A stretch of DNA of 64,000 bases, taken from assembly GCA_032622095.1 (NCBI GenBank), contig CP136068.1:129897989-129961988 (forward strand), written 5' to 3'. The stretch comes from Siphonodentalium dalli (taxonomy: Eukaryota; Mollusca; Scaphopoda; Gadilida; Siphonodentaliidae). Shown piece after piece: positions 53,178 through 64,000 of this stretch. A program made the position numbers and the translations under genes. The notes under the pieces are model-generated. The model searched no databases, was not told the origin of the DNA, and was given only the letters and a program-made list of their open reading frames with translations. Positions within the stretch are counted from its first letter, which is position 1. Every line of letters starts with the position of its first letter.

Positions 53178-53370
53178 AAGTTTTCAAATTTCAAGTTTTT
53201 AAGTGAAATCGAATGTCAGGCTGGCTTTCAGTTAGTCGTTCGACTTAGAAAATATTTCAGCCCAAAAATGGATTTCGAGTTTTTTGCGCGAAACATCATG
53301 TTTTGACCCAATTCGTGCTCCCCCACTCGAATCTGGTCAAAATTGTCAAGGAAACTCGAAAAGGAAATTC
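53178..53370 (+). repeat. X partial monomer, copy 14
   Basis: Same insert following an L that carries both TTTTTAGCGCG and CATCATATTTTG. A private change, TTAGTCGTTC for TTAGGCGTTC, lies inside this copy near 53236. No X is found between here and the strand switch, nor in the inverted arm. Confidence 0.92.
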
Positions 53371-56300
53371 GAATGTCAGTCTGAAGTGTGAAGTTGGTTA
53401 GGCGTTCGGCGTTCGACATTCGTTTAACATTCAACTTAGAAAATTTCGACCGAAAAATGGAAATTTAGTTTTATGCGCTAAAGGTGTTCTTTTTACCCAA
53501 TTCGTGCTCTATCAATCAAATCTGGTCTAACTTTCATCGTTTTCCAAAAAAATTATTTCGACCCAAAAATATATAGGCCCCTACAGAGGGGACAGGCCTC
53601 GTTTGTTGACCGATCGACACCAAATTTGGTGAGGAAGTGTGTCCCCAGTAGTAATCTTCATAACCAAACGCACGGGTCGCAGACTGTTGCCGATTTCAAG
53701 TTTTTAAGTGAAATCGAATGTCAGGCTGGCTTTCAGTTAGGCGTTCGACTTAGAAAATATTTCAGCCCAAAAATGGATTTCGAGTTTTTTGCGCGAAACA
53801 TCATGTTTTGACCCAATTCGTGCTCCCCCACTCGAATCTGGTCAAAATTGTCAAGGAAACTCGAAAAGTAAATTCGAATGTCAGTCTGAAGTGTGAAGTT
53901 GGTTAGGCGTTCGGCGTTCGACATTCGTTTAACATTCAACTTAGAAAATTTCGACCGAAAAATGGAAATTTAGTTTTTTGCGCTAAAGGTGTTCTTTTTA
54001 CCCAATTCGTGCTCTATCAATCAAATCTGGTCCAACTTTCATCGTTTTCCAAAAAATTTATTTTACCGCCGGACTTGGAAAATTTCGACCCAAAAATATA
54101 TAGGCCCCTACAGAGGGGACAGGCCTCGTTTGTTGACCGATCGACACCAAATTTGGTGAGGAAGTGTGTCCCCAGTAGTAATCTTCATAACCAAACGCAC
54201 GGGTCGCAGACTGTTGCCGATTTCAAGTTTTTAAGTGAAATCGAATGTCAGGCTGGCTTTCAGTTAGGCGTTCGACTTAGAAAATATTTCAGCCCAAAAA
54301 TGGATTTCGAGTTTTTTGCGCGAAACATCATGTTTTGACCCAATTCGTGCTCCCCCACTCGAATCTGGTCAAAATTGTCAAGGAAACTCGAAAAGGAAAT
54401 TCGAATGTCAGTCTGAAGTGTGAAGTTGGTTAGGCGTTCGGCGTTCGACATTCGTTTAACATTCAACTTAGAAAATTTCGACCGAAAAATGGAAATTTAG
54501 TTTTATGCGCTAAAGGTGTTCTTTTTACCCAATTCGTGCTCTATCAATCAAATCTGGTCTAACTTTCATCGTTTTCCAAAAAAATTATTTCGACCCAAAA
54601 ATATATAGGCCCCTACAGAGGGGACAGGCCTCGTTTGTTGACCGATCGACACCAAATTTGGTGAGGAAGTGTGTCCCCAGTAGTAATCTTCATAACCAAA
54701 CGCACGGGTCGCAGACTGTTGCCGATTTCAAGTTTTTAAGTGAAATCGAATGTCAGGCTGGCTTTCAGTTAGGCGTTCGACTTAGAAAATATTTCAGCCC
54801 AAAAATGGATTTCGAGTTTTTTGCGCGAAACATCATGTTTTGACCCAATTCGTGCTCCCCCACTCGAATCTGGTCAAAATTGTCAAGGAAACTCGAAAAG
54901 TAAATTCGAATGTCAGTCTGAAGTGTGAAGTTGGTTAGGCGTTCGGCGTTCGACATTCGTTTAACATTCAACTTAGAAAATTTCGACCGAAAAATGGAAA
55001 TTTAGTTTTTTGCGCTAAAGGTGTTCTTTTTACCCAATTCGTGCTCTATCAATCAAATCTGGTCCAACTTTCATCGTTTTCCAAAAATTTTATTTTACCG
55101 CCGGACTTGGAAAATTTCGACCCAAAAATATATAGGCCCCTACAGAGGGGACAGGCCTCGTTTGTTGACCGATCGACACCAAATTTGGTGAGGAAGTGTG
55201 TCCCCAGTAGTAATCTTCATAACCAAACGCACGGGTCGCAGACTGTTGCCGATTTCAAGTTTTTAAGTGAAATCGAATGTCAGGCTGGCTTTCAGTTAGG
55301 CGTTCGACTTAGAAAATATTTCAGCCCAAAAATGGATTTCGAGTTTTTTGCGCGAAACATCATGTTTTGACCCAATTCGTGCTCCCCCACTCGAATCTGG
55401 TCAAAATTGTCAAGGAAACTCGAAAAGGAAATTCGAATGTCAGTCTGAAGTGTGAAGTTGGTTAGGCGTTCGGCGTTCGACATTCGTTTAACATTCAACT
55501 TAGAAAATTTCGACCGAAAAATGGAAATTTAGTTTTATGCGCTAAAGGTGTTCTTTTTACCCAATTCGTGCTCTATCAATCAAATCTGGTCTAACTTTCA
55601 TCGTTTTCCAAAAAAATTATTTCGACCCAAAAATATATAGGCCCCTACAGAGGGGACAGGCCTCGTTTGTTGACCGATCGACACCAAATTTGGTGAGGAA
55701 GTGTGTCCCCAGTAGTAATCTTCATAACCAAACGCACGGGTCGCAGACTGTTGCCGATTTCAAGTTTTTAAGTGAAATCGAATGTCAGGCTGGCTTTCAG
55801 TTAGGCGTTCGACTTAGAAAATATTTCAGCCCAAAAATGGATTTCGAGTTTTTTGCGCGAAACATCATGTTTTGACCCAATTCGTGCTCCCCCACTCGAA
55901 TCTGGTCAAAATTGTCAAGGAAACTCGAAAAGTAAATTCGAATGTCAGTCTGAAGTGTGAAGTTGGTTAGGCGTTCGGCGTTCGACATTCGTTTAACATT
56001 CAACTTAGAAAATTTCGACCGAAAAATGGAAATTTAGTTTTTTGCGCTAAAGGTGTTCTTTTTACCCAATTCGTGCTCTATCAATCAAATCTGGTCCAAC
56101 TTTCATCGTTTTCCAAAAAAATTATTTTACCGCCGGACTTGGAAAATTTCGACCCAAAAATATATAGGCCCCTACAGAGGGGACAGGCCTCGTTTGTTGA
56201 CCGATCGACACCAAATTTGGTGAGGAAGTGTGTCCCCAGTAGTAATCTTCATAACCAAACGCACGGGTCGCAGACTGTTGCCGATTTCAAGTTTTTAAGT

Positions 56301-57684
56301 GAAATCGAATGTCAGGCTGGCTTTCAGTTAGGCGTTCGACTTAGAAAATATTTCAGCCCAAAAATGGATTTCGAGTTTTTTGCGCGAAACATCATGTTTT
56401 GACCCAATTCGTGCTCCCCCACTCGAATCTGGTCAAAATTGTCAAGGAAACTCGAAAAGGAAATTCGAATGTCAGTCTGAAGTGTGAAGTTGGTTAGGCG
56501 TTCGGCGTTCGACATTCGTTTAACATTCAACTTAGAAAATTTCGACCGAAAAATGGAAATTTAGTTTTATGCGCTAAAGGTGTTCTTTTTACCCAATTCG
56601 TGCTCTATCAATCAAATCTGGTCTAACTTTCATCGTTTTCCAAAAAAATTATTTCGACCCAAAAATATATAGGCCCCTACAGAGGGGACAGGCCTCGTTT
56701 GTTGACCGATCGACACCAAATTTGGTGAGGAAGTGTGTCCCCAGTAGTAATCTTCATAACCAAACGCACGGGTCGCAGACTGTTGCCGATTTCAAGTTTT
56801 TAAGTGAAATCGAATGTCAGGCTGGCTTTCAGTTAGGCGTTCGACTTAGAAAATATTTCAGCCCAAAAATGGATTTCGAGTTTTTTGCGCGAAACATCAT
56901 GTTTTGACCCAAATTCGTGCTCCCCCACTCGAATCTGGTCAAAATTGTCAAGGAAACTCGAAAAGTAAATTCGAATGTCAGTCTGAAGTGTGAAGTTGGT
57001 TAGGCGTTCGGCGTTCGACATTCGTTTAACATTCAACTTAGAAAATTTCGACCGAAAAATGGAAATTTAGTTTTTTGCGCTAAAGGTGTTCTTTTTACCC
57101 AATTCGTGCTCTATCAATCAAATCTGGTCCAACTTTCATCGTTTTCCAAAAAATTTATTTTACCGCCGGACTTGGAAAATTTCGACCCAAAAATATATAG
57201 GCCCCTACAGAGGGGACAGGCCTCGTTTGTTGACCGATCGACACCAAATTTGGTGAGGAAGTGTGTCCCCCAGTAGTAATCTTCATAACCAAACGCACGG
57301 GTCGCAGACTGTTGCCGATTTCAAGTTTTTAAGTGAAATCGAATGTCAGGCTGGCTTTCAGTTAGGCGTTCGACTTAGAAAATATTTCAGCCCAAAAATG
57401 GATTTCGAGTTTTTTGCGCGAAACATCATGTTTTGACCCAATTCGTGCTCCCCCACTCGAATCTGGTCAAAATTGTCAAGGAAACTCGAAAAGTAAATTC
57501 GAATGTCAGTCTGAAGTGTGAAGTTGGTTAGGCGTTCGGCGTTCGACATTCGTTTAACATTCAACTTAGAAAATTTCGACCGAAAAATGGAAATTTTGTT
57601 TTATGCGCTAAAGGTGTTCTTTTTACCCAATTCGTGCTCTATCAATCAAATCTGGTCTAACTTTCATCGTTTTCCAAAAAAATT

Positions 57685-58094
57685 ATTTCGACCCAAAAAT
57701 ATATAGGCCCCTACAGAGGGGACAGGCCTCGTTTGTTGACCGATCGACACCAAATTTGGTGAGGAAGTGTGTCCCCAGTAGTAATCTTCATAACCAAACG
57801 CACGGGTCGCAGACTGTTGCCGATTTCAAGTTTTTAAGTGAAATCGAATGTCAGGCTGGCTTTCAGTTAGGCGTTCGACTTAGAAAATATTTCAGCCCAA
57901 AAATGGATTTCGAGTTTTTTGCGCGAAACATTCGATTTCACTTAAAAACTTGAAATCGGCAACAGTCTGCGACCCGTGCGTTTGGTTATGAAGATTACTA
58001 CTGGGGACACACTTCCTCACCAAATTTGGTGTCGATCGGTCAACAAACGAGGCCTGTCCCCTCTGTAGGGGCCTATATATTTTTGGGTCGAAAT
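57685..58094. repeat. Perfect 167-bp inverted repeat with 76-bp spacer
   Basis: The strand switch makes 57685-57851 the exact reverse complement of 57928-58094, with 57852-57927 as spacer. The perfect match ends where the left arm is S (22-bp deletion) and the right arm is L. Beyond that, pairing continues imperfectly for kilobases because both arms are the same satellite. Such a structure could form a long hairpin in single-stranded DNA or RNA and is a known cause of replication stalling, instability and poor sequencing. That consequence is inference here. Confidence 0.92.
57928..57931. other. Strand-switch junction with 4-bp microhomology
   Basis: Plus-strand satellite runs up to GCGCGAAACAT and then continues as the reverse complement of another part of the monomer, TTCGATTTCACTTAAAAAC. 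The four bases ACAT belong to both sides: plus-strand units read GAAACATCATG, reverse-strand units read CTGACATTCG. From here to 64000 every unit is inverted. The last plus unit is an S truncated shortly after its first internal box begins; the first inverted unit is an L of a different subfamily. Microhomology of this size fits end joining or replication template switching. An assembly misjoin remains possible. Confidence 0.93.
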
Positions 58095-61000
58095 TTTCCA
58101 AGTCCGGCGGTAATATAATTTTTTTGGAAAACGATGAAAGTTGGACCAGATTTGATTGATAGAGCACGAATTGGGTAAAAAGAACACCTTTAGCGCAAAA
58201 AACTAAATTTCCATTTTTCGGTCGAAATTTTCTAAGTTGAATGTTAAACGAATGTCGAACGCCGAACGCCTAACCAACTTCACACTTCAGACTGACATTC
58301 GAATTTCCTTTTCGAGTTTCCTTGACAATTTTGACCAGATTCGAGAGGGGGAGCACGAATTGGGTCAAAACATGATGTTTCGCGCAAAAAACTCGAAATC
58401 CATTTTTGGGCTGAAATATTTTCTAAGTCGAACGCCTAACTGAAAGCCAGCCTGACATTCGATTTCACTTAAAAACTTGAAATCGGCAACAGTCTGCGAC
58501 CCGTGCGTTTGGTTATGAAGATTACTACTGGGGACACACTTTCTCACCAAATTTGGTGTCGATCGGTCAACAAACGAGGCCTGTCCCCTCTGTAGGGGCC
58601 TATATATTTTTGGGTCGAAATTTTCCAAGTCCGGCGGTAAAATAAAATTTTTGGAAAACGATGAAAGTTGGACCATATTTGATTGATAGAGCACGAATTG
58701 GGTAAAAAGAACACCTTTAGCGCAAAAAACTAAATTTCCATTTTTCGGTCGAAATTTTCTAAGTTGAATGTTAAACGAATGTCGAACGCCGAACGCCTAA
58801 CCAACTTCACACTTCAGACTGACATTCGAATTTCCTTTTCGAGTTTCCTTGACAATTTTGACCAGATTCGAGAGGGGGAGCACGAATTGGGTCAAAACAT
58901 GATGTTTCGCGCAAAAAACTCGAAATCCATTTTTGGGCTGAAATATTTTCTAAGTCGAACGCCTAACTGAAAGCCAGCCTGACATTCGATTTCACTTAAA
59001 AACTTGAAATCGGCAACAGTCTGCGACCCGTGCGTTTGGTTATGAAGATTACTACTGGGGACACACTTCCTCACCAAATTTGGTGTCGATCGGTCAACAA
59101 ACGAGGCCTGTCCCCTCTGTAGGGGCCTATATATTTTTGGGTCGAAATTTTCCAAGTCCGGCGGTAAAATAAAAATTTTGGAAAACGATGAAAGTTGGAC
59201 CATATTTGATTGATAGAGCACGAATTGGGTAAAAAGAACACCTTTAGCGCAAAAAACTAAATTTCCATTTTTCGGTCGAAATTTTCTAAGTTGAATGTTA
59301 AACGAATGTCGAACGCCGAACGCCTAACCAACTTCACACTTCAGACTGACATTCGAATTTCCTTTTCGAGTTTCCTTGACAATTTTGACCAGATTCGAGT
59401 GGGGGAGCACGAATTGGGTCAAAACATGATGTTTCGCGCAAAAAACTCGAAATCCATTTTTGGGCTGAAATATTTTCTAAGTCGAACGCCTAACTGAAAG
59501 CCAGCCTGACATTCGATTTCACTTAAAAACTTGAAATCGGCAACAGTCTGCGACCCGTGCGTTTGGTTATGAAGATTACTACTGGGGACACACTTCCTCA
59601 CCAAATTTGGTGTCGATCGGTCAACAAACGAGGCCTGTCCCCTCTGTAGGGGCCTATATATTTTTGGGTCGAAATTTTCCAAGTCCGGCGGTAATATAAT
59701 TTTTTTGGAAAACGATGAAAGTTGGACCAGATTTGATTGATAGAGCACGTATTGGGTAAAAAGAACACCTTTAGCGCAAAAAACTAAATTTCCATTTTTC
59801 GGTCGAAATTTTCTAAGTTGAATGTTAAACGAATGTCGAACGCCGAACGCCTAACCAACTTCACACTTCAGACTGACATTCGAATTTCCTTTTCGAGTTT
59901 CCTTGACAATTTTGACCAGATTCGAGAGGGGGAGCACGAATTGGGTCAAAACATGATGTTTCGCGCAAAAAACTCGAAATCCATTTTTGGGCTGAAATAT
60001 TTTCTAAGTCGAACGCCTAACTGAAAGCCAGCCTGACATTCGATTTCACTTAAAAACTTGAAATCGGCAACAGTCTGCGACCCGTGCGTTTGGTTATGAA
60101 GATTACTACTGGGGACACACTTTCTCACCAAATTTGGTGTCGATCGGTCAACAAACGAGGCCTGTCCCCTCTGTAGGGGCCTATATATTTTTGGGTCGAA
60201 ATTTTCCAAGTCCGGCGGTAAAATAAAAATTTTGGAAAACGATGAAAGTTGGACCATATTTGATTGATAGAGCACGAATTGGGTAAAAAGAACACCTTTA
60301 GCGCAAAAAACTAAATTTCCATTTTTCGGTCGAAATTTTCTAAGTTGAATGTTAAACGAATGTCGAACGCCGAACGCCTAACCAACTTCACACTTCAGAC
60401 TGACATTCGAATTTCCTTTTCGAGTTTCCTTGACAATTTTGACCAGATTCGAGAGGGGGAGCACGAATTGGGTCAAAACATGATGTTTCGCGCAAAAAAC
60501 TCGAAATCCATTTTTGGGCTGAAATATTTTCTAAGTCGAACGCCTAACTGAAAGCCAGCCTGACATTCGATTTCACTTAAAAACTTGAAATCGGCAACAG
60601 TCTGCGACCCGTGCGTTTGGTTATGAAGATTACTACTGGGGACACACTTCCTCACCAAATTTGGTGTCGATCGGTCAACAAACGAGGCCTGTCCCCTCTG
60701 TAGGGGCCTATATATTTTTGGGTCGAAATTTTCCAAGTCCGGCGGTAAAATAAAATTTTTGGAAAACGATGAAAGTTGGACCATATTTGATTGATAGAGC
60801 ACGAATTGGGTAAAAAGAACACCTTTAGCGCAAAAAACTAAATTTCCATTTTTCGGTCGAAATTTTCTAAGTTGAATGTTAAACGAATGTCGAACGCCGA
60901 ACGCCTAACCAACTTCACACTTCAGACTGACATTCGAATTTCCTTTTCGAGTTTCCTTGACAATTTTGACCAGATTCGAGAGGGGGAGCACGAATTGGGT

Positions 61001-64000
61001 CAAAACATGATGTTTCGCGCAAAAAACTCGAAATCCATTTTTGGGCTGAAATATTTTCTAAGTCGAACGCCTAACTGAAAGCCAGCCTGACATTCGATTT
61101 CACTTAAAAACTTGAAATCGGCAACAGTCTGCGACCCGTGCGTTTGGTTATGAAGATTACTACTGGGGACACACTTCCTCACCAAATTTGGTGTCGATCG
61201 GTCAACAAACGAGGCCTGTCCCCTCTGTAGGGGCCTATATATTTTTGGGTCGATATTTTCCAAGTCCGGCGGTAATATAATTTTTTTGGAAAACGATGAA
61301 AGTTGGACCAGATTTGATTGATAGAGCACGTATTGGGTAAAAAGAACACCTTTAGCGCAAAAAACTAAATTTCCATTTTTCGGTCGAAATTTTCTAAGTT
61401 GAATGTTAAACGAATGTCGAACGCCGAACGCCTAACCAACTTCACACTTCAGACTGACATTCGAATTTCCTTTTCGAGTTTCCTTGACAATTTTGACCAG
61501 ATTCGAGAGGGGGAGCACGAATTGGGTCAAAACATGATGTTTCGCGCAAAAAACTCGAAATCCATTTTTGGGCTGAAATATTTTCTAAGTCGAACGCCTA
61601 ACTGAAAGCCAGCCTGACATTCGATTTCACTTAAAAACTTGAAATCGGCAACAGTCTGCGACCCGTGCGTTTGGTTATGAAGATTACTACTGGGGACACA
61701 CTTTCTCACCAAATTTGGTGTCGATCGGTCAACAAACGAGGCCTGTCCCCTCTGTAGGGGCCTATATATTTTTGGGTCGAAATTTTCCAAGTCCGGCGGT
61801 AAAATAAAATTTTTGGAAAACGATGAAAGTTGGACCATATTTGATTGATAGAGCACGAATTGGGTAAAAAGAACACCTTTAGCGCAAAAAACTAAATTTC
61901 CATTTTTCGGTCGAAATTTTCTAAGTTGAATGTTAAACGAATGTCGAACGCCGAACGCCTAACCAACTTCACACTTCAGACTGACATTCGAATTTCCTTT
62001 TCGAGTTTCCTTGACAATTTTGACCAGATTCGAGAGGGGGAGCACGAATTGGGTCAAAACATGATGTTTCGCGCAAAAAACTCGAAATCCATTTTTGGGC
62101 TGAAATATTTTCTAAGTCGAACGCCTAACTGAAAGCCAGCCTGACATTCGATTTCACTTAAAAACTTGAAATCGGCAACAGTCTGCGACCCGTGCGTTTG
62201 GTTATGAAGATTACTACTGGGGACACACTTCCTCACCAAATTTGGTGTCGATCGGTCAACAAACGAGGCCTGTCCCCTCTGTAGGGGCCTATATATTTTT
62301 GGGTCGAAATTTTCCAAGTCCGGCGGTAAAATAAAATTTTTGGAAAACGATGAAAGTTGGACCATATTTGATTGATAGAGCACGAATTGGGTAAAAAGAA
62401 CACCTTTAGCGCAAAAAACTAAATTTCCATTTTTCGGTCGAAATTTTCTAAGTTGAATGTTAAACGAATGTCGAACGCCGAACGCCTAACCAACTTCACA
62501 CTTCAGACTGACATTCGAATTTCCTTTTCGAGTTTCCTTGACAATTTTGACCAGATTCGAGTGGGGGAGCACGAATTGGGTCAAAACATGATGTTTCGCG
62601 CAAAAAACTCGAAATCCATTTTTGGGCTGAAATATTTTCTAAGTCGAACGCCTAACTGAAAGCCAGCCTGACATTCGATTTCACTTAAAAACTTGAAATC
62701 GGCAACAGTCTGCGACCCGTGCGTTTGGTTATGAAGATTACTACTGGGGACACACTTCCTCACCAAATTTGGTGTCGATCGGTCAACAAACGAGGCCTGT
62801 CCCCTCTGTAGGGGCCCTATATATTTTTGGGGTCGAAATTTTCCAAGTCCGGCGGTAAAATAAAATTTTTGGAAAACGATGAAAGTTGGACCATATTTGA
62901 TTGATAGAGCACGAATTGGGTAAAAAGAACACCTTTAGCGCAAAAAACTAAATTTCCATTTTTCGGTCGAAATTTTCTAAGTTGAATGTTAAACGAATGT
63001 CGAACGCCGAACGCCTAACCAACTTCACACTTCAGACTGACATTCGAATTTCCTTTTCGAGTTTCCTTGACAATTTTGACCAGATTCGAGAGGGGGAGCA
63101 CGAATTGGGTCAAAACATGATGTTTCGCGCAAAAAACTCGAAATCCATTTTTGGGCTGAAATATTTTCTAAGTCGAACGCCTAACTGAAAGCCAGCCTGA
63201 CATTCGATTTCACTTAAAAACTTGAAATCGGCAACAGTCTGCGACCCGTGCGTTTGGTTATGAAGATTACTACTGGGGACACACTTCCTCACCAAATTTG
63301 GTGTCGATCGGTCAACAAACGAGGCCTGTCCCCTCTGTAGGGGCCTATATATTTTTGGGTCGATATTTTCCAAGTCCGGCGGTAAAATAAAATTTTTGGA
63401 AAACGATGAAAGTTGGACCATATTCGATTGATAGAGCACGAATTGGGTAAAAAGAACACCTTTAGCGCAAAAAACTAAATTTCCATTTTTCGGTCGAAAT
63501 TTTCTAAGTTGAATGTTAAACGAATGTCGAACGCCGAACGCCTAACCAACTTCACACTTCAGACTGACATTCGAATTTCCTTTTCGAGTTTCCTTGACAA
63601 TTTTGACCAGATTCGAGAGGGGGAGCACGAATTGGGTCAAAACATGATGTTTCGCGCAAAAAACTCGAAATCCATTTTTGGGCTGAAATATTTTCTAAGT
63701 CGAACGCCTAACTGAAAGCCAGCCTGACATTCGATTTCACTTAAAAACTTGAAATCGGCAACAGTCTGCGACCCGTGCGTTTGGTTATGAAGATTACTAC
63801 TGGGGACACACTTCCTCACCAAATTTGGTGTCGATCGGTCAACAAACGAGGCCTGTCCCCTCTGTAGGGGCCTATATATTTTTGGGTCGAAATTTTCCAA
63901 GTCCGGCGGTAAAATAAAATTTTTGGAAAACGATGAAAGTTGGACCATATTCGATTGATAGAGCACGAATTGGGTAAAAAGAACACCTTTAGCGCAAAAA
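57932..64000 (-). repeat. Block F: inverted array of L units only
   Basis: Twelve reverse-orientation L units (the last cut by the window edge) follow at 527-bp spacing, except for one 529-bp step caused by extra bases in homopolymers at 62815-62817 and 62829-62832. No S and no X is present. Most units carry the block D subfamily marks (reverse complements of AATATGGTCC and CCCCCTCTCG). Two variants recur every 1581 bp: TTTCTCACC at 58542, 60123 and 61704, and GGTAATATAATT at 58111, 59692 and 61273. The arm is therefore partly in the same kind of three-monomer order as block D. The trimer phase is lost after about 62 kb. Confidence 0.93.
58430..58956 (-). repeat. Representative inverted L monomer (527 bp)
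   Basis: Read on the minus strand, the unit starts at 58956 with GACTTAG, has its second box at 58765 and third at 58631, and so keeps the 191-134-202 bp plan of plus-strand L. It differs from block A L units at the AATATGGTCC, CCAAAAATTTT and CCCCCTCTCG positions and by TGAGAAAGTG instead of TGAGGAAGTG at 58542. Confidence 0.9.

Larger units (their letters stand above)
37401..57927 (+). repeat. Block E: S-L dimer array up to the strand switch
   Basis: This block is mainly strict S-L alternation at 1032 bp, with X at 37819, 42666 and 53178 and one L-L neighbour pair near 39.7-40.2 kb. Many S units here have AATTTTGTTTTATG where block A has AATTTAGTTTTATG. A tandem duplication at offset 2064 bp (two dimers) is marked by GACTTCGAAAAT at about 49429 and 51493 and by CGACATCAAAT at about 49822 and 51886. 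A second pair at the same offset is TTTTGAGCC at about 45885 and 47949. One-base homopolymer changes occur at 45377-45380, 56911-56913 and 57267-57271. Confidence 0.9.
1..64000. repeat. Satellite DNA array filling the whole window
   Basis: Every part of the window is a copy of one repeat family. Anchoring on the palindrome CACCAAATTTGGTG, which occurs once per unit, gives about 51 units of 505 bp (S), 68 units of 527 bp (L) and 14 extra 193-bp partial units (X). Those lengths sum to the observed 57.9 kb before the strand switch and about 6.1 kb after it. Units differ from one another by only a few substitutions, and most differences are shared by several copies. No unique sequence, transposon end, poly-A tract, telomeric repeat, tRNA or rRNA is visible, and there is no gene anywhere. 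Known satellites of this kind form centromeric, pericentromeric or subtelomeric heterochromatin; which applies here cannot be read from the sequence. The family is not one I recognise. Confidence 0.97.

Noticed and set aside
57900-57960. Simple fold-back (hairpin) sequencing artefact
   Set aside because: The arms differ in unit type and private variants, so they are not copies of one strand. An assembly misjoin between two loci is not excluded.
1-64000. CRISPR array
   Set aside because: Repeats are contiguous 505/527-bp units with no short repeats separated by unique spacers.
57928-64000. Inverted repeat as the terminal repeat of a transposon
   Set aside because: Both arms are the same satellite for kilobases, there is no internal gene, no target-site duplication and no second boundary in the window.
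1-64000. rRNA, tRNA or histone gene tandem cluster
   Set aside because: No conserved rRNA or tRNA sequence, cloverleaf with A and B boxes, or long coding frame occurs in the 527-bp unit.
1-64000. A bacterial or phage defence, toxin or other gene system
   Set aside because: There are no operons, ribosome-binding sites ahead of plausible frames, or non-repeat DNA; everything visible is explained by the satellite.

Overview
The whole 64 kb window is one satellite-DNA array. I find no protein-coding gene, RNA gene, CRISPR array, insertion sequence or single-copy DNA in it. About 119 near-identical units can be counted, and both window ends fall inside the array. The scale, the nested higher-order structure and the absence of genes point to eukaryotic constitutive heterochromatin (centromeric, pericentromeric or subtelomeric). 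I cannot name the organism. The unit is about 41% G+C by hand count and is not CpG-depleted, which fits a genome with little germline CpG methylation or a very young array.

The array is built from three parts. L is a 527-bp monomer (about 68 copies). S is a 505-bp monomer, which is L minus one 22-bp segment (about 51 copies). X is a 193-bp partial monomer (14 copies). L itself contains three diverged copies of an older box, 191, 134 and 202 bp apart, so it looks like a fixed trimer of an ancestral unit of roughly 130-200 bp. The commonest higher-order unit is the S-L dimer (1032 bp). With X added it becomes 1225 bp.

Layout. 1-20740: S-L dimers with eight X inserts. 20741-25216: an S-rich block containing a tandem duplication with 2040-bp period. 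25217-27600: short S-L/X block. 27601-37400: L-only runs with a 1581-bp (3 x 527) higher-order unit, interrupted by two copies of an S-X-patched-S cassette. 37401-57927: S-L dimers again, with three X inserts. 57928-57931: an abrupt strand switch with 4-bp microhomology, forming a perfect 167-bp inverted repeat around a 76-bp spacer. 57932-64000: the same satellite in reverse orientation, made only of L units, partly in 1581-bp trimers related to the 30-37 kb block.

Nothing here acts as a gene set. The biology visible is satellite evolution: microhomology deletion, partial duplication, a templated patch between internal boxes, several generations of unequal-exchange duplication (offsets 1032, 1225, 1581, 2040, 2064, 3289, 4902, 5546, 5739, 8604 and 12061 bp) and one inversion. 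The short open frames on both strands are by-products of repeating one sequence.
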